DNA of 64,000 nucleotides from Luteolibacter sp. SL250 (lineage in GTDB: Bacteria > Verrucomicrobiota > Verrucomicrobiia > Verrucomicrobiales > Akkermansiaceae), in assembly GCF_026625605.1 (NCBI RefSeq), contig NZ_CP113054.1:4588001-4652000 (forward strand). Direction: 5' to 3'. The translations under genes were made by a program, and so were the position numbers. Positions within the stretch are counted from its first letter, which is position 1. Each line of letters begins with the position of its first letter. The notes below the pieces were generated by a model that searched no databases, was not told the origin of the DNA, and saw nothing but the letters and a program-made list of their open reading frames with translations. Positions 35,122 to 44,583 of this stretch are shown here, piece after piece.

Positions 35122-36315
35122 ATGTGCCAGTTCATCAGCATCCTGTTCGCGTTTGCCCTCTCCGTCGGTTCCCAAGCGAGGGCCGGTCTCAGCCAGCTTC
35201 TCGGGAAGGCGGAACGTGGTGAACCGATCTCCGTCGTCTTTTTCGGAGGTTCATTGACCTTCGGCGCGAATGCAAGCGACCCTGGAACGACCAGCTACAG
35301 GGGGCTGATGATGGAATGGTTGCGTTCGCGCCATTCCTCCACACCCTTCACCTTCCACGATGCCTCCGTCGGGGGAACAGGTTCCCAGCTCGGGATGTTC
35401 CGGCTCGAAAGGGATGTCCTGCGCCACAATCCGGATCTGGTTTTCCTGGATTTCACGGTCAACGATGATGCCGAAGGCACCGATGTCCAAACGCTCGCTT
35501 CCTATGAGCGGATCGTCCGCACCCTGGTGGAAAAAGAGGTGACGGTGGTGCCGGTTCTCATGTTGTTCAGGTGGCACGCTGAGAAACCGGACATCATTTC
35601 TCCCCGGCACGCGGACCATCGCAGGCTCGCGGAGGCATATGGGTTGCCGGTTGCGGATGTCTGCGGTGCCATCCAAAAAATGGCAAAAGCGGGAATGAAT
35701 CCGGCCGAAATCTGGAACCTCGGGGACGGCGCCCACCCCGGGGACGAAGGCTACCGCCTCTTCTTTGGGATCGTAAGGGACACCTTTGAAGCCGCCATCA
35801 AGGACCGGAGACCGCAGTCGGCCCCACCTTCGACCATCTTTGACGACCTCTACCCGAAACACAACCGCGGGCTTCTCGCCGGACATCTTCCTTCCGGCTG
35901 GAGGATGAAGAAAACCTGGCGGACCGCCCTGTGGTACGACGGTCTGTCGAGCCGCTGGATGGGGGATGTGGCCACGGCTTCAGCCAAGGAAAAGTCCGGA
36001 GCGCTCGAAATTGGTTTCGAGGGATCGATGGTGGGGTTTTTCGGTGAACGGAACGGCCTCACTCCCCCTGTCCGGATCTGGATCGACGGCCAGCCGGTCC
36101 TGCCACCGCAGGCAAAGGATGGGGATACCCTCTGGCGTCTCGACACGTCGCGCTTCGCCCCGCCGAAGAAGGGCAGCGGGAACCTTTTCGTGTGGCAGCC
36201 CATCGCGAGGGATCTGCCGGATGGAAAACACACGCTCCGCATCGAACCGGTGTGGGATGGCGCGGATCCGGATGCGGAGCTCCGCATCGAAAGCATTTGT
36301 TCGGCGGGCCGGTGA
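35122..36315 (+). CDS. Exported SGNH/GDSL hydrolase with extra C-terminal beta domain
   Basis: From the ATG at 35122 the 397-residue protein has a signal peptide (MCQFISILFAFALSVGSQAR). The SGNH blocks follow: VVFFGGSLTFGANAS (nucleophile Ser), GGTGSQLG, DFTVNDD, and GDGAHPGDEGYRLFFG with the Asp-His pair. After about residue 235 there is an extra domain of about 160 residues. This layout resembles acyl-esterases acting on plant or algal polysaccharides; the substrate is unknown. The start at 35020 would skip the signal peptide position and is less likely. Confidence 0.87.
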   Translation: MCQFISILFAFALSVGSQARAGLSQLLGKAERGEPISVVFFGGSLTFGANASDPGTTSYRGLMMEWLRSRHSSTPFTFHDASVGGTGSQLGMFRLERDVLRHNPDLVFLDFTVNDDAEGTDVQTLASYERIVRTLVEKEVTVVPVLMLFRWHAEKPDIISPRHADHRRLAEAYGLPVADVCGAIQKMAKAGMNPAEIWNLGDGAHPGDEGYRLFFGIVRDTFEAAIKDRRPQSAPPSTIFDDLYPKHNRGLLAGHLPSGWRMKKTWRTALWYDGLSSRWMGDVATASAKEKSGALEIGFEGSMVGFFGERNGLTPPVRIWIDGQPVLPPQAKDGDTLWRLDTSRFAPPKKGSGNLFVWQPIARDLPDGKHTLRIEPVWDGADPDAELRIESICSAGR

Positions 36316-36326
36316 TGACGCGGCGA

Positions 36327-37346
36327 TCACTTCCTCACCACCCAGATGTTCCGGTAGCGGACCGGGTTTCCATGGTTCTGGAGATGGAACGGACCCGGCT
36401 CCGCGGTTTCCTTCAACTGTGCGCCGCCGGTGGTTCCGGGCAGGTCGAGATTTTCATGGATGACCACGCCGTTGAGCTTCGCGGTGAGTTTCGCGTTGGA
36501 GGTCTTCTTGCCCTCCGCATCGAACTTCGCGGCGGTGAAGTCGATGTCATAGGTCTGCCAGGTCAGTGGAGAAAAGCACATGTTCAGCTTCGGCGCGGCG
36601 ATCTTGTAGAGTCCGCCGCATTCGTTGTCTTTTCCCTCCAGACCAAAGCTGTCGAGCATCTGGATCTCGTAGCGGCCCTGCACGTAGAGGCCGCTGTTCC
36701 CCCGTCCCTGCCCCCGGGCGGATGGCATGTAGGGCAACCGGAACTCGATGTGGATCGAACAGTCGCCGAACTTTTCCGAACTCGTCGCACCCTGCGTCAG
36801 CAGTCCGTCAGGCGTCACCATCGCTCCCGGGAAATTGTTTTCCTTCCCGTCGAACAGCACCACCGCACCTGCCGGAGGGGCGGCGCCCAGCGTCGGCGAC
36901 TTGCGGTCCACGCGCTCCAGTTCCGCGACCTGACCCGCGTCTTTTTTGGAAACATGGATCTTCACCCCATCCGCTTCACCCACCACGTCATCGTGTTCGA
37001 ACCTGACGGAAACCGCCCCTTCGCCGCGCTGTCCCTTGCTCCGGACGATCTTCGCCCGGTCACCGTCCCATCCGTCGCCCGGCAGTCCGCCGGGATATCC
37101 CACTGCCTCGAACTCGCCCCGGCCCAATGCGATGATCTGCACGCCGAATTTCGAACCATCCATCTCACCCACGTATTCGCCCTGAAAAGGAAAATCCTCG
37201 TCCGTGGCGGAGGGGTTGTCATAGGCCAGCGGCTTCACCGGCTTTTCCGGAGCTGCGGGCGCGGGAGCCTGCGCGTGGATCTGGAGCGGAACGAGGGCCA
37301 GCGAGAACAAGAGGGCTTTCGGAAACATATGAACTAAACGCTTCAT
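36327..37346 (-). CDS. Exported DUF1080 protein (3-keto-glycoside hydrolase/hydratase family)
   Basis: From the ATG at 37346 (alternative 37328) the protein has 339 residues with a signal peptide ([20 protein letters not shown]). A beta-rich N-terminal domain lies at about 30-160, and a DUF1080 domain at about 165-339 ([59 protein letters not shown]). DUF1080 enzymes of this concanavalin-like fold act on 3-keto-glycosides in known oxidative glycan pathways. It is divergent from the cytochrome c-dehydrogenase gene with 35 bp between starts, so the two probably share a control region. Confidence 0.88.
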   Translation of the reverse strand: MKRLVHMFPKALLFSLALVPLQIHAQAPAPAAPEKPVKPLAYDNPSATDEDFPFQGEYVGEMDGSKFGVQIIALGRGEFEAVGYPGGLPGDGWDGDRAKIVRSKGQRGEGAVSVRFEHDDVVGEADGVKIHVSKKDAGQVAELERVDRKSPTLGAAPPAGAVVLFDGKENNFPGAMVTPDGLLTQGATSSEKFGDCSIHIEFRLPYMPSARGQGRGNSGLYVQGRYEIQMLDSFGLEGKDNECGGLYKIAAPKLNMCFSPLTWQTYDIDFTAAKFDAEGKKTSNAKLTAKLNGVVIHENLDLPGTTGGAQLKETAEPGPFHLQNHGNPVRYRNIWVVRK

Positions 37347-37381
37347 CCGTGCGGAACTTTCCACAATCATCGATCCAACCC

Positions 37382-38956
37382 ATGCGACTTCCCGCATTTC
37401 TCCTTTCCATCCTGGCGACCCCGCTGAATGCAGGCCCGGATGGCGCCGCCCTCTACCAGCAGCACTGCGCGATGTGCCATGGCCAGGAGGGACTGGGGAT
37501 GCCTGGTGTCTTTCCTCCGCTGGCGAAGGCCGACTTCCTGGTGAACGAGCGGGAAAGGGCGTTGAAAGGACCGCTGGAGGGCCTAAGCGGAAAGATCACC
37601 GTCAACGGGCAGGAATACAACGGAGCGATGCCACCCGCCTTTCTGGATGACGAGCAGCTCAGCGCCGTCTTCAACCATGTCTTCACCTCCTGGGGCAACG
37701 TGGTGAAGCAGACGAGCCCGGAGGAAATCACCGCCATCCGGGCGACGGGCAAGTTCCCCACCCTGGACGCGCTGAAGGCATCCATGGTCGGGGACAAACT
37801 GCCCGATCCCCCTGCCGGATGGAAGCTGGCGGTGGGCGGCGAGTTGTCCTTCTCCCCTTCCCGGCTCGCGCTCCATCCGGATGGCCACCAGGTCATCGTC
37901 CTCTCCACCCGTGGCGATGTCTGGCTGTGGAAGCCGGGCACCACGGACCTCACCCCGCTTTTCCGGAACGAGACCTACATCGACGCAAACCTGGGCGACC
38001 AACTGGTGATGGGCATGGCGATGGACACGAAGGGACGGCTCTACATCGCCAGCAACCAGTGCAACAAGAACGCCTCCCCGGTGCGGAATGAGATGACCAT
38101 CTTCCGCACGGAGGCCTGGTCCTCCGCCAAGGAATGGGCGGCACCCAAGCCGTGGTTCAAAACCCAGGCACCCTACGGCATCGGACCCTACAACCATGGC
38201 CTGTCCCACCTCGCCCAAGGACCGGATGGTTTCCTCTATGTGAACAGCGGTGCGCGCACGGACAGCGGCGAAGCTGGCACCCAACCGAACTACGCGACAA
38301 CCGGCGAGGAGCCCACCACCGCGGTGATCTGGAAGATGGACCCGGAGGCGGAGAAGCCGGAGATCGAAATCCTGGCCAGCGGCCTCCGCAACAACTACGG
38401 CTTCTGCTGGGATGATGACGGCCACATGGTCGCCACCGAGAACGGGCCGGATGCCCATGCGCCGGAGGAACTGAACCTGATCGAAAAGGGCAGGCACTAT
38501 GGCTTTCCCTACCAGTTCTCCGACTGGACGGAAAAAGCCTACCCCCACACCGCTGACGTGCCTCAGGGGCTGGAGATCACCCATCCTTTCAGGAACAAGG
38601 GACCGCACGGTGGCAGCGGGCTTGCCAGCTTCGACCCGCACTCCTGCCCCAGCGGCATCGTCTGGCTGGGGGAAGAGTGGCCCGCGCCATTCGGCGGCAG
38701 CTTTTTGACGACCCGGTTCGGCAACCTGCTCAAGCTGGACGGCGGGGATGTCGGCTTCGACCTGTTGCAGCTCCATGTCGATTTCAAGGACCGCAGCTTC
38801 ACCTCGAAGCGCATCCTGTCCCCGCTGGGCAGACCGGTGGACATCCTGAAGTTGCCCGGCCAACGCCTGCTCGTCGCGGAGTACAACCGGGCCACCACCC
38901 TCGCCGCCGGCATGGGAACACCCGGCCGCCTGCTGCTGCTCCAACCGGAGAGATAG
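37382..38956 (+). CDS. Cytochrome c fused to PQQ-type sugar dehydrogenase
   Basis: From the ATG at 37382 the 524-residue protein has a signal peptide ([17 protein letters not shown]) and then an N-terminal cytochrome c domain with the haem site CAMCH and a distal Met region (NGAMPP). A six-bladed propeller of the soluble glucose/sorbosone dehydrogenase family follows ([56 protein letters not shown]). It should oxidise a sugar in the periplasm and pass electrons via haem. Its stop codon TAG lies inside the palindromic repeat. Confidence 0.88.
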   Translation: MRLPAFLLSILATPLNAGPDGAALYQQHCAMCHGQEGLGMPGVFPPLAKADFLVNERERALKGPLEGLSGKITVNGQEYNGAMPPAFLDDEQLSAVFNHVFTSWGNVVKQTSPEEITAIRATGKFPTLDALKASMVGDKLPDPPAGWKLAVGGELSFSPSRLALHPDGHQVIVLSTRGDVWLWKPGTTDLTPLFRNETYIDANLGDQLVMGMAMDTKGRLYIASNQCNKNASPVRNEMTIFRTEAWSSAKEWAAPKPWFKTQAPYGIGPYNHGLSHLAQGPDGFLYVNSGARTDSGEAGTQPNYATTGEEPTTAVIWKMDPEAEKPEIEILASGLRNNYGFCWDDDGHMVATENGPDAHAPEELNLIEKGRHYGFPYQFSDWTEKAYPHTADVPQGLEITHPFRNKGPHGGSGLASFDPHSCPSGIVWLGEEWPAPFGGSFLTTRFGNLLKLDGGDVGFDLLQLHVDFKDRSFTSKRILSPLGRPVDILKLPGQRLLVAEYNRATTLAAGMGTPGRLLLLQPER

Positions 38957-39058
38957 CGAAGACTGTGAGAGTTTGGGCGGGGTGATCCCACCATGGGCAA
39001 ACAAGCTCCGGCCTTCGGTGGACTTCCCCCCAGCCGAATTTCTCACGAAATTCGCTAC
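38952..39058 (-). repeat. 107-bp palindromic repeat element, copy 2
   Basis: Read on the minus strand it begins GTAGCGAATTTCGTGAGAAA and ends CTCTCACAGTCTTCGCTATC. It fills the gap between two convergent genes, and its TAGCG ends supply both stop codons (38954-38956 on plus; 39055-39057 on minus). The left hairpin differs from copy 1 by paired changes that keep the stem. Confidence 0.82.
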
Positions 39059-39969
39059 GCATCCAGCAGCGGCTTCAGACGGGTGAGGATCTTCGGCACT
39101 TCCTCGTGCGGGTTCTCCTCTTCTTCGTATTCGAGGGTGAACCATCCCTGGTAGTTCGCTTTCTTCAGGATATCGAGCACGCGCGGGATGTCCGTCTCCT
39201 CCTTCTTCGGCGCGCCCTTCTTTTGGAGCATCATCTTCAACTGCACGTTCACCGCATAGGGGGCGATCTTCTCCAGATCCGCATAGGGGTCCTCCGTCTT
39301 GAAGTTGCCGCTGTCCAGATTGACGCCCGCCCACTTGCTGTCCGCCGCGCGGACCAGCCGCACGATGGCATCCGCCTCCGCGACGATGCCGTGGTGATTC
39401 TCCAGCCCGAGGAACACGCCTTTTTCCGAGGCGAGCTCCAGGCACTCCGCATAGCACTCGAGGAAATTCTTCTCCGCTTCTTCCTGCGTGCTGCCCTTCT
39501 GCACGTCACCGGCGAAGATCCGGATGTGCGGCGCGCCCATCACGGATGCGTGGCGGATCCAGGTTTTCACATACTCCACCTGCTCCCGGCGTTTGGGCCC
39601 TTCCGGGTGGGTGAAGACGTTGCCCACCGCCGTTCCCGCGATGGCAACCCCGCGCAGGTATGCGTGGCGCTTGATCTCCAGCAGGTATTTTTCATCCACA
39701 TCCGGAGGGAAGAAGTAACTGGTCAGCTCCGCACCCTGGAAGCCGTGGTCCGCGCAGAAGTCGATGAAGTCGAAGAGACCCCAGGATGGCCAGCCCTCCG
39801 GTGCGGTGACCGCCTTCCCCTTCATCCACTTCATGCTCTTGCGGAATGAATAGGCGGCCAGGCCCAGCACCAGCCTCGGCTTGCCCTTGCGGGAGATAGG
39901 CTCGATCGCGCCGAGTTGCGGGATTCCGGAACAGGCGGCCGCCAGGGTAAGGAAGGTTCTCCGTTTCAT
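39055..39969 (-). CDS. Tat-exported sugar phosphate isomerase/epimerase-like TIM-barrel protein
   Basis: From the ATG at 39969 the 304-residue protein starts MKRRTFLTLAAACSG, a twin-arginine-type signal. A xylose-isomerase-like TIM barrel follows: LVLGLAAYSFRKSMKWMK, FIDFCADHGFQGAELTSYFF, IRIFAGDVQKGS, FLGLENHHGIVAE, GVNLDSGNF, and a C-terminal LEYEEEENPHEEV. Export of this family in the folded state is known from Planctomycetes-Verrucomicrobia. Related proteins work as 3-keto-glucoside lyases or isomerases. It faces the cytochrome c-dehydrogenase gene across the palindromic repeat. Confidence 0.9.
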   Translation of the reverse strand: MKRRTFLTLAAACSGIPQLGAIEPISRKGKPRLVLGLAAYSFRKSMKWMKGKAVTAPEGWPSWGLFDFIDFCADHGFQGAELTSYFFPPDVDEKYLLEIKRHAYLRGVAIAGTAVGNVFTHPEGPKRREQVEYVKTWIRHASVMGAPHIRIFAGDVQKGSTQEEAEKNFLECYAECLELASEKGVFLGLENHHGIVAEADAIVRLVRAADSKWAGVNLDSGNFKTEDPYADLEKIAPYAVNVQLKMMLQKKGAPKKEETDIPRVLDILKKANYQGWFTLEYEEEENPHEEVPKILTRLKPLLDA

Positions 39970-40066
39970 GACGTTGATACTGGAACGCACCGCCGGACAT
40001 TCCAGAGAAAAGAGGAAACGACCGGGGATTTGCAATGGGGCCGTTCCACGCCGAGTCTGCCCCATC

Positions 40067-40963
40067 ATGGAAGCGCTGACGCCGTGGAATGAAACTCTCC
40101 CAGCCCTGTGCGAAGTGGGTGTCTGGACTTCCATCCACGAGGCCCACGAACATGCGCTGGTGCTTCTGGCCATGGGATGGGACTGCAGCGTCCATCCTGT
40201 GTCGGACGGCTATGCTTTGTTCACCGCGGCCGGTGACGCGGAGCATGCCTCGCGAGAACTCGGACTATATGCGGCAGAACAGTCCCGCGAAACTCCCCTG
40301 CCGGAACCGGCGGTCGCGGATCATCCCGCTGGCATCATGTGGCTTCTGGCATGGGGGATCATCCTGACCGCGGTCTTCTCCAGGCAACTGGCGGATCCCG
40401 CCCTGACGGACCGGTTCAGCAACTCCACCGTCCCTCTTCTGGAACAGGGAGAATGGTGGAGGCCGTTCACCGCTCTCTTTCTCCACGGTGATCTGGCCCA
40501 CCTTCTCGGGAATCTCCTGATCGGGGGACTTTTCTGCATCATGGCTGCGAAGTCACTGGGAGCATGGAAATCATGGCCGCTGATCCTGCTGGGCGGGACC
40601 GTCGGAAACCTTGTCAATGCACTCTTCCACCAGGGAGAATCCTTTTCGTCCATCGGTGCTTCGACCGCGACTTTTGCCGCGCTCGGACTTCTGGTCGGAC
40701 TGGCACTCGCCAACGAAACACTGAAAGGACGCTATCTGAGGCTGAGATCGCTCGCGGTCCCATTGATCTCAGGTTCCCTGATCTTCAGCATGTTCGGCAC
40801 GGCGGGTGAAAACACGGATGTCAGCGCCCATGTGTGGGGCGGGCTCTCCGGGGTGGCGCTGGGTGCGTTCAGCGGATGGCTGGAACGGGCATCCAGACGG
40901 GATCAGGACCGGAATGAACTGACCTGTCGCTGCATGTCCGCCGGACAACCCAGGATCGGCTGA
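40067..40963 (+). CDS. Rhomboid family intramembrane serine protease
   Basis: From the ATG at 40067 the 298-residue protein has a soluble N-terminal domain of about 85 residues and then the rhomboid core: WRPFTALFLHGDLAHLLGNL, SIGASTATFAALGLL (catalytic Ser in GAS) and SAHVWGGLSGVALG (catalytic His). The WR motif and HxxxxHxxxN block (FLHGDLAHLLGN) are present, so the protease should be active. Substrates are unknown. It is convergent with map. Confidence 0.92.
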   Translation: MEALTPWNETLPALCEVGVWTSIHEAHEHALVLLAMGWDCSVHPVSDGYALFTAAGDAEHASRELGLYAAEQSRETPLPEPAVADHPAGIMWLLAWGIILTAVFSRQLADPALTDRFSNSTVPLLEQGEWWRPFTALFLHGDLAHLLGNLLIGGLFCIMAAKSLGAWKSWPLILLGGTVGNLVNALFHQGESFSSIGASTATFAALGLLVGLALANETLKGRYLRLRSLAVPLISGSLIFSMFGTAGENTDVSAHVWGGLSGVALGAFSGWLERASRRDQDRNELTCRCMSAGQPRIG

Positions 40964-40976
40964 CCCGCAGCGTCAC

Positions 40977-41780
40977 TCACCAGGCAGGTAGACCCAGCAT
41001 CTCCGGCTCCGCGAGGCGGGGCCGGTCGGTGAGGATCTCCGGCTCGCCGGCGGTGATGAGCACGGTATGCTCGAAGTGCGCGCTCGGTTTCCGGTCCTCA
41101 GTGATGACGGTCCAGCCGTCGTCCAGGATCCGGACACCAGCGACGCCTGCATTCACCATCGGCTCGATGGCGAGCGTCATCCCCGGCATCAGCGTCGGAG
41201 ACTTTCCCTGCGGACGGTAGTTGGGGACCTGCGGTTCCTCATGCAGTCTGCGGCCGACGCCATGGCCCACGAATTCGCGGACAATGGTGAACCCGCGGGG
41301 CTTCACGAACTCTTCGACGGCACCGCAGAGATCCGCCAGCTTCGTGCCTGCGCGGGCGAACTTAATGGCTTCGTAGAGCGATTGCTCGGTGACGGCGAGG
41401 AGGCGCTTGGTTTCCAGAGGAATGTCCCCCACCGCGACGGTCGTCGCATTGTCCCCGATGAAGCCGCTCTTCACCACACCCACATCAAGGCTGATGATAT
41501 CACCCGGCAGGAGGCGGCGCGGGCCACCGATGCCGTGCACGACTTCCTCATTCACGGAGATGCACATGTTCCCCGTGTAACCACGGTAGCCGAGGAACGC
41601 GCTCTTGCAGTCATGCTGGCGCATCAACTCCCGGGAAAGCGCATCCAGATCACCGGTGGTCACACCGGGCTTCGCCGCCATGGCGACTTCATGCAGGATC
41701 TTCGCCGCGATGGAGCCGGCCACCCGCATGCGCTCGATCTCCTTGGCGGTCTTGATGGGAATGCGCTGACGGAATGACAC
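40977..41780 (-). CDS. map: Methionine aminopeptidase, type I
   Basis: The protein has 267 residues, with a GTG start. Metal ligands typical of type I are visible: ISLDVGVVKSGFIGDNATTV (two Asp), GHGVGRRLHEEPQVPNY (His), and the Glu of LAIEPMV. It removes the initiator methionine. As in many bacteria it follows secY and adk on the same strand, 14 bp after adk. The usual next genes (infA, rpmJ, rpsM) are absent; a rhomboid gene converges instead. Confidence 0.97.
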   Translation of the reverse strand: MSFRQRIPIKTAKEIERMRVAGSIAAKILHEVAMAAKPGVTTGDLDALSRELMRQHDCKSAFLGYRGYTGNMCISVNEEVVHGIGGPRRLLPGDIISLDVGVVKSGFIGDNATTVAVGDIPLETKRLLAVTEQSLYEAIKFARAGTKLADLCGAVEEFVKPRGFTIVREFVGHGVGRRLHEEPQVPNYRPQGKSPTLMPGMTLAIEPMVNAGVAGVRILDDGWTVITEDRKPSAHFEHTVLITAGEPEILTDRPRLAEPEMLGLPAW

Positions 41781-41794
41781 GATGGGAAAAATGT

Positions 41795-42469
41795 TCAGTT
41801 CGGGGCCTCCGCAGAGGCGAAAGAGGCGAGGATGTCCGCAGCAACCTGGTCCTGCGGAGCGGTGGCGTCAACGGCATGCAGGATGCCCGCGCGGCGGAAG
41901 TGTTCGATGGCCGGACCGGTCAGGGTTGTGAACTCGGAGTGCCGGTTGCGGAAGTTCTCCTCGTCGTCGTCCGCACGCGGACCGGCGGGGGATCCGCACT
42001 TCGGGCACAGTTCCCCGGAGACGAGCTGCGATTTCTGGCCGGACCAACGGCATGCGGGACACTCCACCCGGTTCCGGGTGCGTTCCAGCAGATCTCCGAA
42101 CGGGACTTCAAGGGAGACCGCGGCATCCAGGGAGTGCCCGTGGTCCGCCAACCATTCTTCCAGGAACAGGGCCTGCGGGAGACTGCGGGGAAAACCGTCC
42201 AGCACCCATCCGGCATCGTTTTTCCGCTCCAGCCAGTCGGCCAGAATCGGATTCATGAGATCGTCCGGCAGATAGCCGCCGCGGGCGAGGATCGGCTCTG
42301 CCTGCCTGCCAAGCTCCGTGCCATTCTCCACCTGCTCCCGGAGCAAGGCCCCGGTGCTCAGATAGCCAAGCCCGAAGGCCTCCGCCAGCCGCCTGCCCTG
42401 GGTGCCTTTGCCGGAGGCGGGAGGACCCAGGAGGACGATGCGGGAAGGTCTGGGGGCGGGGGCGCTCAA
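41795..42469 (-). CDS. adk: Adenylate kinase with zinc-type LID
   Basis: The protein has 224 residues, begins with TTG (42469-42467) and overlaps the secY stop (TTGA). P-loop LLGPPASGKGTQGRRLA is near residues 13-29, then GFPRSLPQA. The LID carries four cysteines in CPACRW and CPKCGSP, the zinc-binding form. It interconverts ATP + AMP and 2 ADP. The TTG start with overlap suggests coupling to secY translation and lower expression. Confidence 0.97.
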   Translation of the reverse strand: MSAPAPRPSRIVLLGPPASGKGTQGRRLAEAFGLGYLSTGALLREQVENGTELGRQAEPILARGGYLPDDLMNPILADWLERKNDAGWVLDGFPRSLPQALFLEEWLADHGHSLDAAVSLEVPFGDLLERTRNRVECPACRWSGQKSQLVSGELCPKCGSPAGPRADDDEENFRNRHSEFTTLTGPAIEHFRRAGILHAVDATAPQDQVAADILASFASAEAPN

Positions 42470-43965
42470 TGCGTCTTGTTGTAGATGACGATGGTGCCGC
42501 CGACCACGATGATGATGGCGATGACGACCCAGAGGAAGACGATGGCGGTCTTCGGAGCGCTGCCACCACCCGCATTGGCGAGGCGGTCATAGCGGCCCTT
42601 GAGTTTGCCCTTCCGGAGGAAGCCGTCGTAGTGCTTCTGCAGGAGTTGGGTTTCAACCTGGCGCATCACGTCAAGAACGACACCCACCATGATGAGCAGC
42701 GAGGTGCCGCCGAAGAACTGGAGAACCAGCGAGCCGGGCGGCAGGCCGACGGCCTTGCCGACGCCCACAGGAAGGACGAAGACGATGGCGAGGAAAATGG
42801 CGCCCGCGAAGGTAAGGCGTGCCATGGTGAAATCGAGGAAGTCTGCTGTCGGCTTGCCGGGACGGACGCCCGGGATATACCCGCCGTTGCGCTTCAGGTC
42901 CTCCGCGATCTGCGAAGGCTGGAACATCATGGCCACCCAGAAATAGGAGAACAGGAAGATACCCACACCCCCGAGGATGTAGTAACCCGTACCGCCGCCG
43001 GAGAGCTGGGCATAGAGGTTCTTCGCCCAGGCCGCGTCCGGGAAGAACCACTGCAGCATCATCGGCGGAAGGGAAAGGACAGCCGTAGCGAAAATGATGG
43101 GCATCACGCCGGCATAGTTGACCTTGAGAGGGAGATACTGGGTCTGGCCGCCGAACTGTTTCCGGCCTACCACGCGCTTCGCATACTGCACCGCGATGCG
43201 GCGCTGGGCCTGCGTGAGGGCGATGGTGGCGGCGATGACAAACAGCAGGAGAGCGATCATCACCACCATCATGATGGAGAGGTAGGCGCTGTTGCCTTTG
43301 ACGAAATAGTTCCAGGCTTGGATCAGCGCGCCAGGAAGTGCGGCGATGATGTTGACCGTGATGATGATGGAGGTGCCGTTGCCGATGCCTTTTTCCGTGA
43401 TCTGGTCACCGATCCACATGAGGAGGACGGTTCCCGCGACGATGGTGATGATGGTCAGGGTGAACCACCAGATGTCGGGGTTCGGCACCAGCGTACCGAA
43501 CTTCTCGATGCCCTGCATGTAGGGGATATTCCCCGGATCCGTCAGCGTCTTGGCGACGAAGAAGCCCTGAACAAGGGCGATGGCGATGGTGATGTAACGC
43601 GTGTATTGCGTGATCTTCTGACGTCCGCCGTCCTCACGGGCGAGACGGGAAAGCTTCGGCACCACCGCGGTCATGAGCTGGACCATGATGGATGCGGAAA
43701 TGTAAGGCATGATGCCGAGGGCGAAGATACCCGCCTGCTGGAGACCACCACCGGAGAACACCTGGAGCATCGCGGTGATGCCACCCGCCGGATTCGTCGG
43801 ATCGGCGTTCTGGACACTGTCCAGATAGGCCTTGATGACGGAGGCATCCACCCCAGGAAGGGTGATGTGGACACCCAGACGGATGATGACGATGAGCGCG
43901 AGGGTGAAAAGGATCCGGTCACGGAGTTCCGGAATTTTCCAGGTGTTCGCAAAGGCAGAGATCAT
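42466..43965 (-). CDS. secY: Protein translocase subunit SecY
   Basis: This 499-residue protein has ten predicted helices. Typical segments are DRILFTLALIVIIRLGVHIT (TM1), FALGIMPYISASIMVQLMTA (TM2), NGTSIIITVNIIAALPGALI and YVWVAMMFQP-like later helices, with GGYIPGVRPGKPT near the cytosolic loops. It is the channel of the Sec system. The protein is longer than the Escherichia coli one (443) because of extended loops. It follows rplO after 97 bp, with an intergenic hairpin. Confidence 0.98.
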   Translation of the reverse strand: MISAFANTWKIPELRDRILFTLALIVIIRLGVHITLPGVDASVIKAYLDSVQNADPTNPAGGITAMLQVFSGGGLQQAGIFALGIMPYISASIMVQLMTAVVPKLSRLAREDGGRQKITQYTRYITIAIALVQGFFVAKTLTDPGNIPYMQGIEKFGTLVPNPDIWWFTLTIITIVAGTVLLMWIGDQITEKGIGNGTSIIITVNIIAALPGALIQAWNYFVKGNSAYLSIMMVVMIALLLFVIAATIALTQAQRRIAVQYAKRVVGRKQFGGQTQYLPLKVNYAGVMPIIFATAVLSLPPMMLQWFFPDAAWAKNLYAQLSGGGTGYYILGGVGIFLFSYFWVAMMFQPSQIAEDLKRNGGYIPGVRPGKPTADFLDFTMARLTFAGAIFLAIVFVLPVGVGKAVGLPPGSLVLQFFGGTSLLIMVGVVLDVMRQVETQLLQKHYDGFLRKGKLKGRYDRLANAGGGSAPKTAIVFLWVVIAIIIVVGGTIVIYNKTH

Positions 43966-44007
43966 AGGGAGGTAGGAGAAGAAATGACGCGGGCGTTATA
44001 AAGACGA

Positions 44008-44033
44008 CGAGGAAGCGCGCAAGCGCTTCCTCG
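44008..44033 (-). other. Perfect 11-bp hairpin between rplO and secY
   Basis: CGAGGAAGCGC (44008-44018) and GCGCTTCCTCG (44023-44033) form an uninterrupted stem with a 4-base loop (GCAA on plus). On the transcribed minus strand it is followed only by TCGTCTTTATAA, a poor U-tract. It may be a processing site or attenuator for secY-adk-map. Confidence 0.6.
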
Positions 44034-44062
44034 CCGGAAAACAAGACTGATCCCGAAGGATA

Positions 44063-44521
44063 TCAAGCGGGGACCTGGACGGAACCACCGGCTTTTTCGA
44101 TCTTCTCGCGGGCGGAAGCGCTGGCCTTGCCAACCACGAGGGTCAGGGCCTTTTCGATTTCGCCGTCGCCGAGCACCTTGACGATGTCACAGCGGTTGTT
44201 GAGGAGACCAGCAGCGCGGAGGGCCGCTTCATCGACGGTGGCACCCGTCTCGAAGCAACGATCCAGATCACCGACGTTGATCACGCCGGTTTTGTCGCGG
44301 AAGTCGTAGTTGTTGAAACCACGCTTCGGCAGACGACGGTGAAGTGGCATCTGGCCACCTTCGAAGCCGACACGGGTGCCGGAGCCGGAGCGTGCTTTCT
44401 GACCTTTGTTCCCTTTGCAGGAGGTCTTGCCGTGGCCGGAGCTCTCACCGCAGCCAAGACGCTTGTTGCGGTGTTTCGCACCCGGGTTGGGCTTGAGATT
44501 GTGAAGTTCCATAAGATTCAA
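44063..44521 (-). CDS. rplO: 50S ribosomal protein L15
   Basis: The protein has 152 residues. It starts MNLMELHNLKPNPGAKHRNK and contains RLGCGESSGHGKTSCKGNKG and GFEGGQMPLHRRLPKRGFNN, the standard L15 signatures of a 23S rRNA-binding assembly protein. It follows rpsE directly; rpmD (L30), which usually sits between them, is absent. Confidence 0.98.
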   Translation of the reverse strand: MNLMELHNLKPNPGAKHRNKRLGCGESSGHGKTSCKGNKGQKARSGSGTRVGFEGGQMPLHRRLPKRGFNNYDFRDKTGVINVGDLDRCFETGATVDEAALRAAGLLNNRCDIVKVLGDGEIEKALTLVVGKASASAREKIEKAGGSVQVPA

Positions 44522-44544
44522 AAGATATTGGTGATTGGTTGATC

Positions 44545-44572
44545 GGAGATCGGGGCGGTCACCCCAATCTCC
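44545..44572 (-). other. Intergenic hairpin between rpsE and rplO
   Basis: GGAGAT-C-GGGG (44545-44555) pairs with CCCC-A-ATCTCC (44562-44572) across a 6-base loop with one C/A mismatch. No U-tract follows on the minus strand. It may be an mRNA processing or stability element. Confidence 0.45.
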
Positions 44573-44583
44573 AATGTCTCATC

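Noticed and set aside
42469..44001. 510-codon plus-strand frame opposite secY
   Set aside because: Very acidic and His/Asp-rich low-complexity translation, opposite a certain secY; a known artefact of long hydrophobic GC-rich genes.
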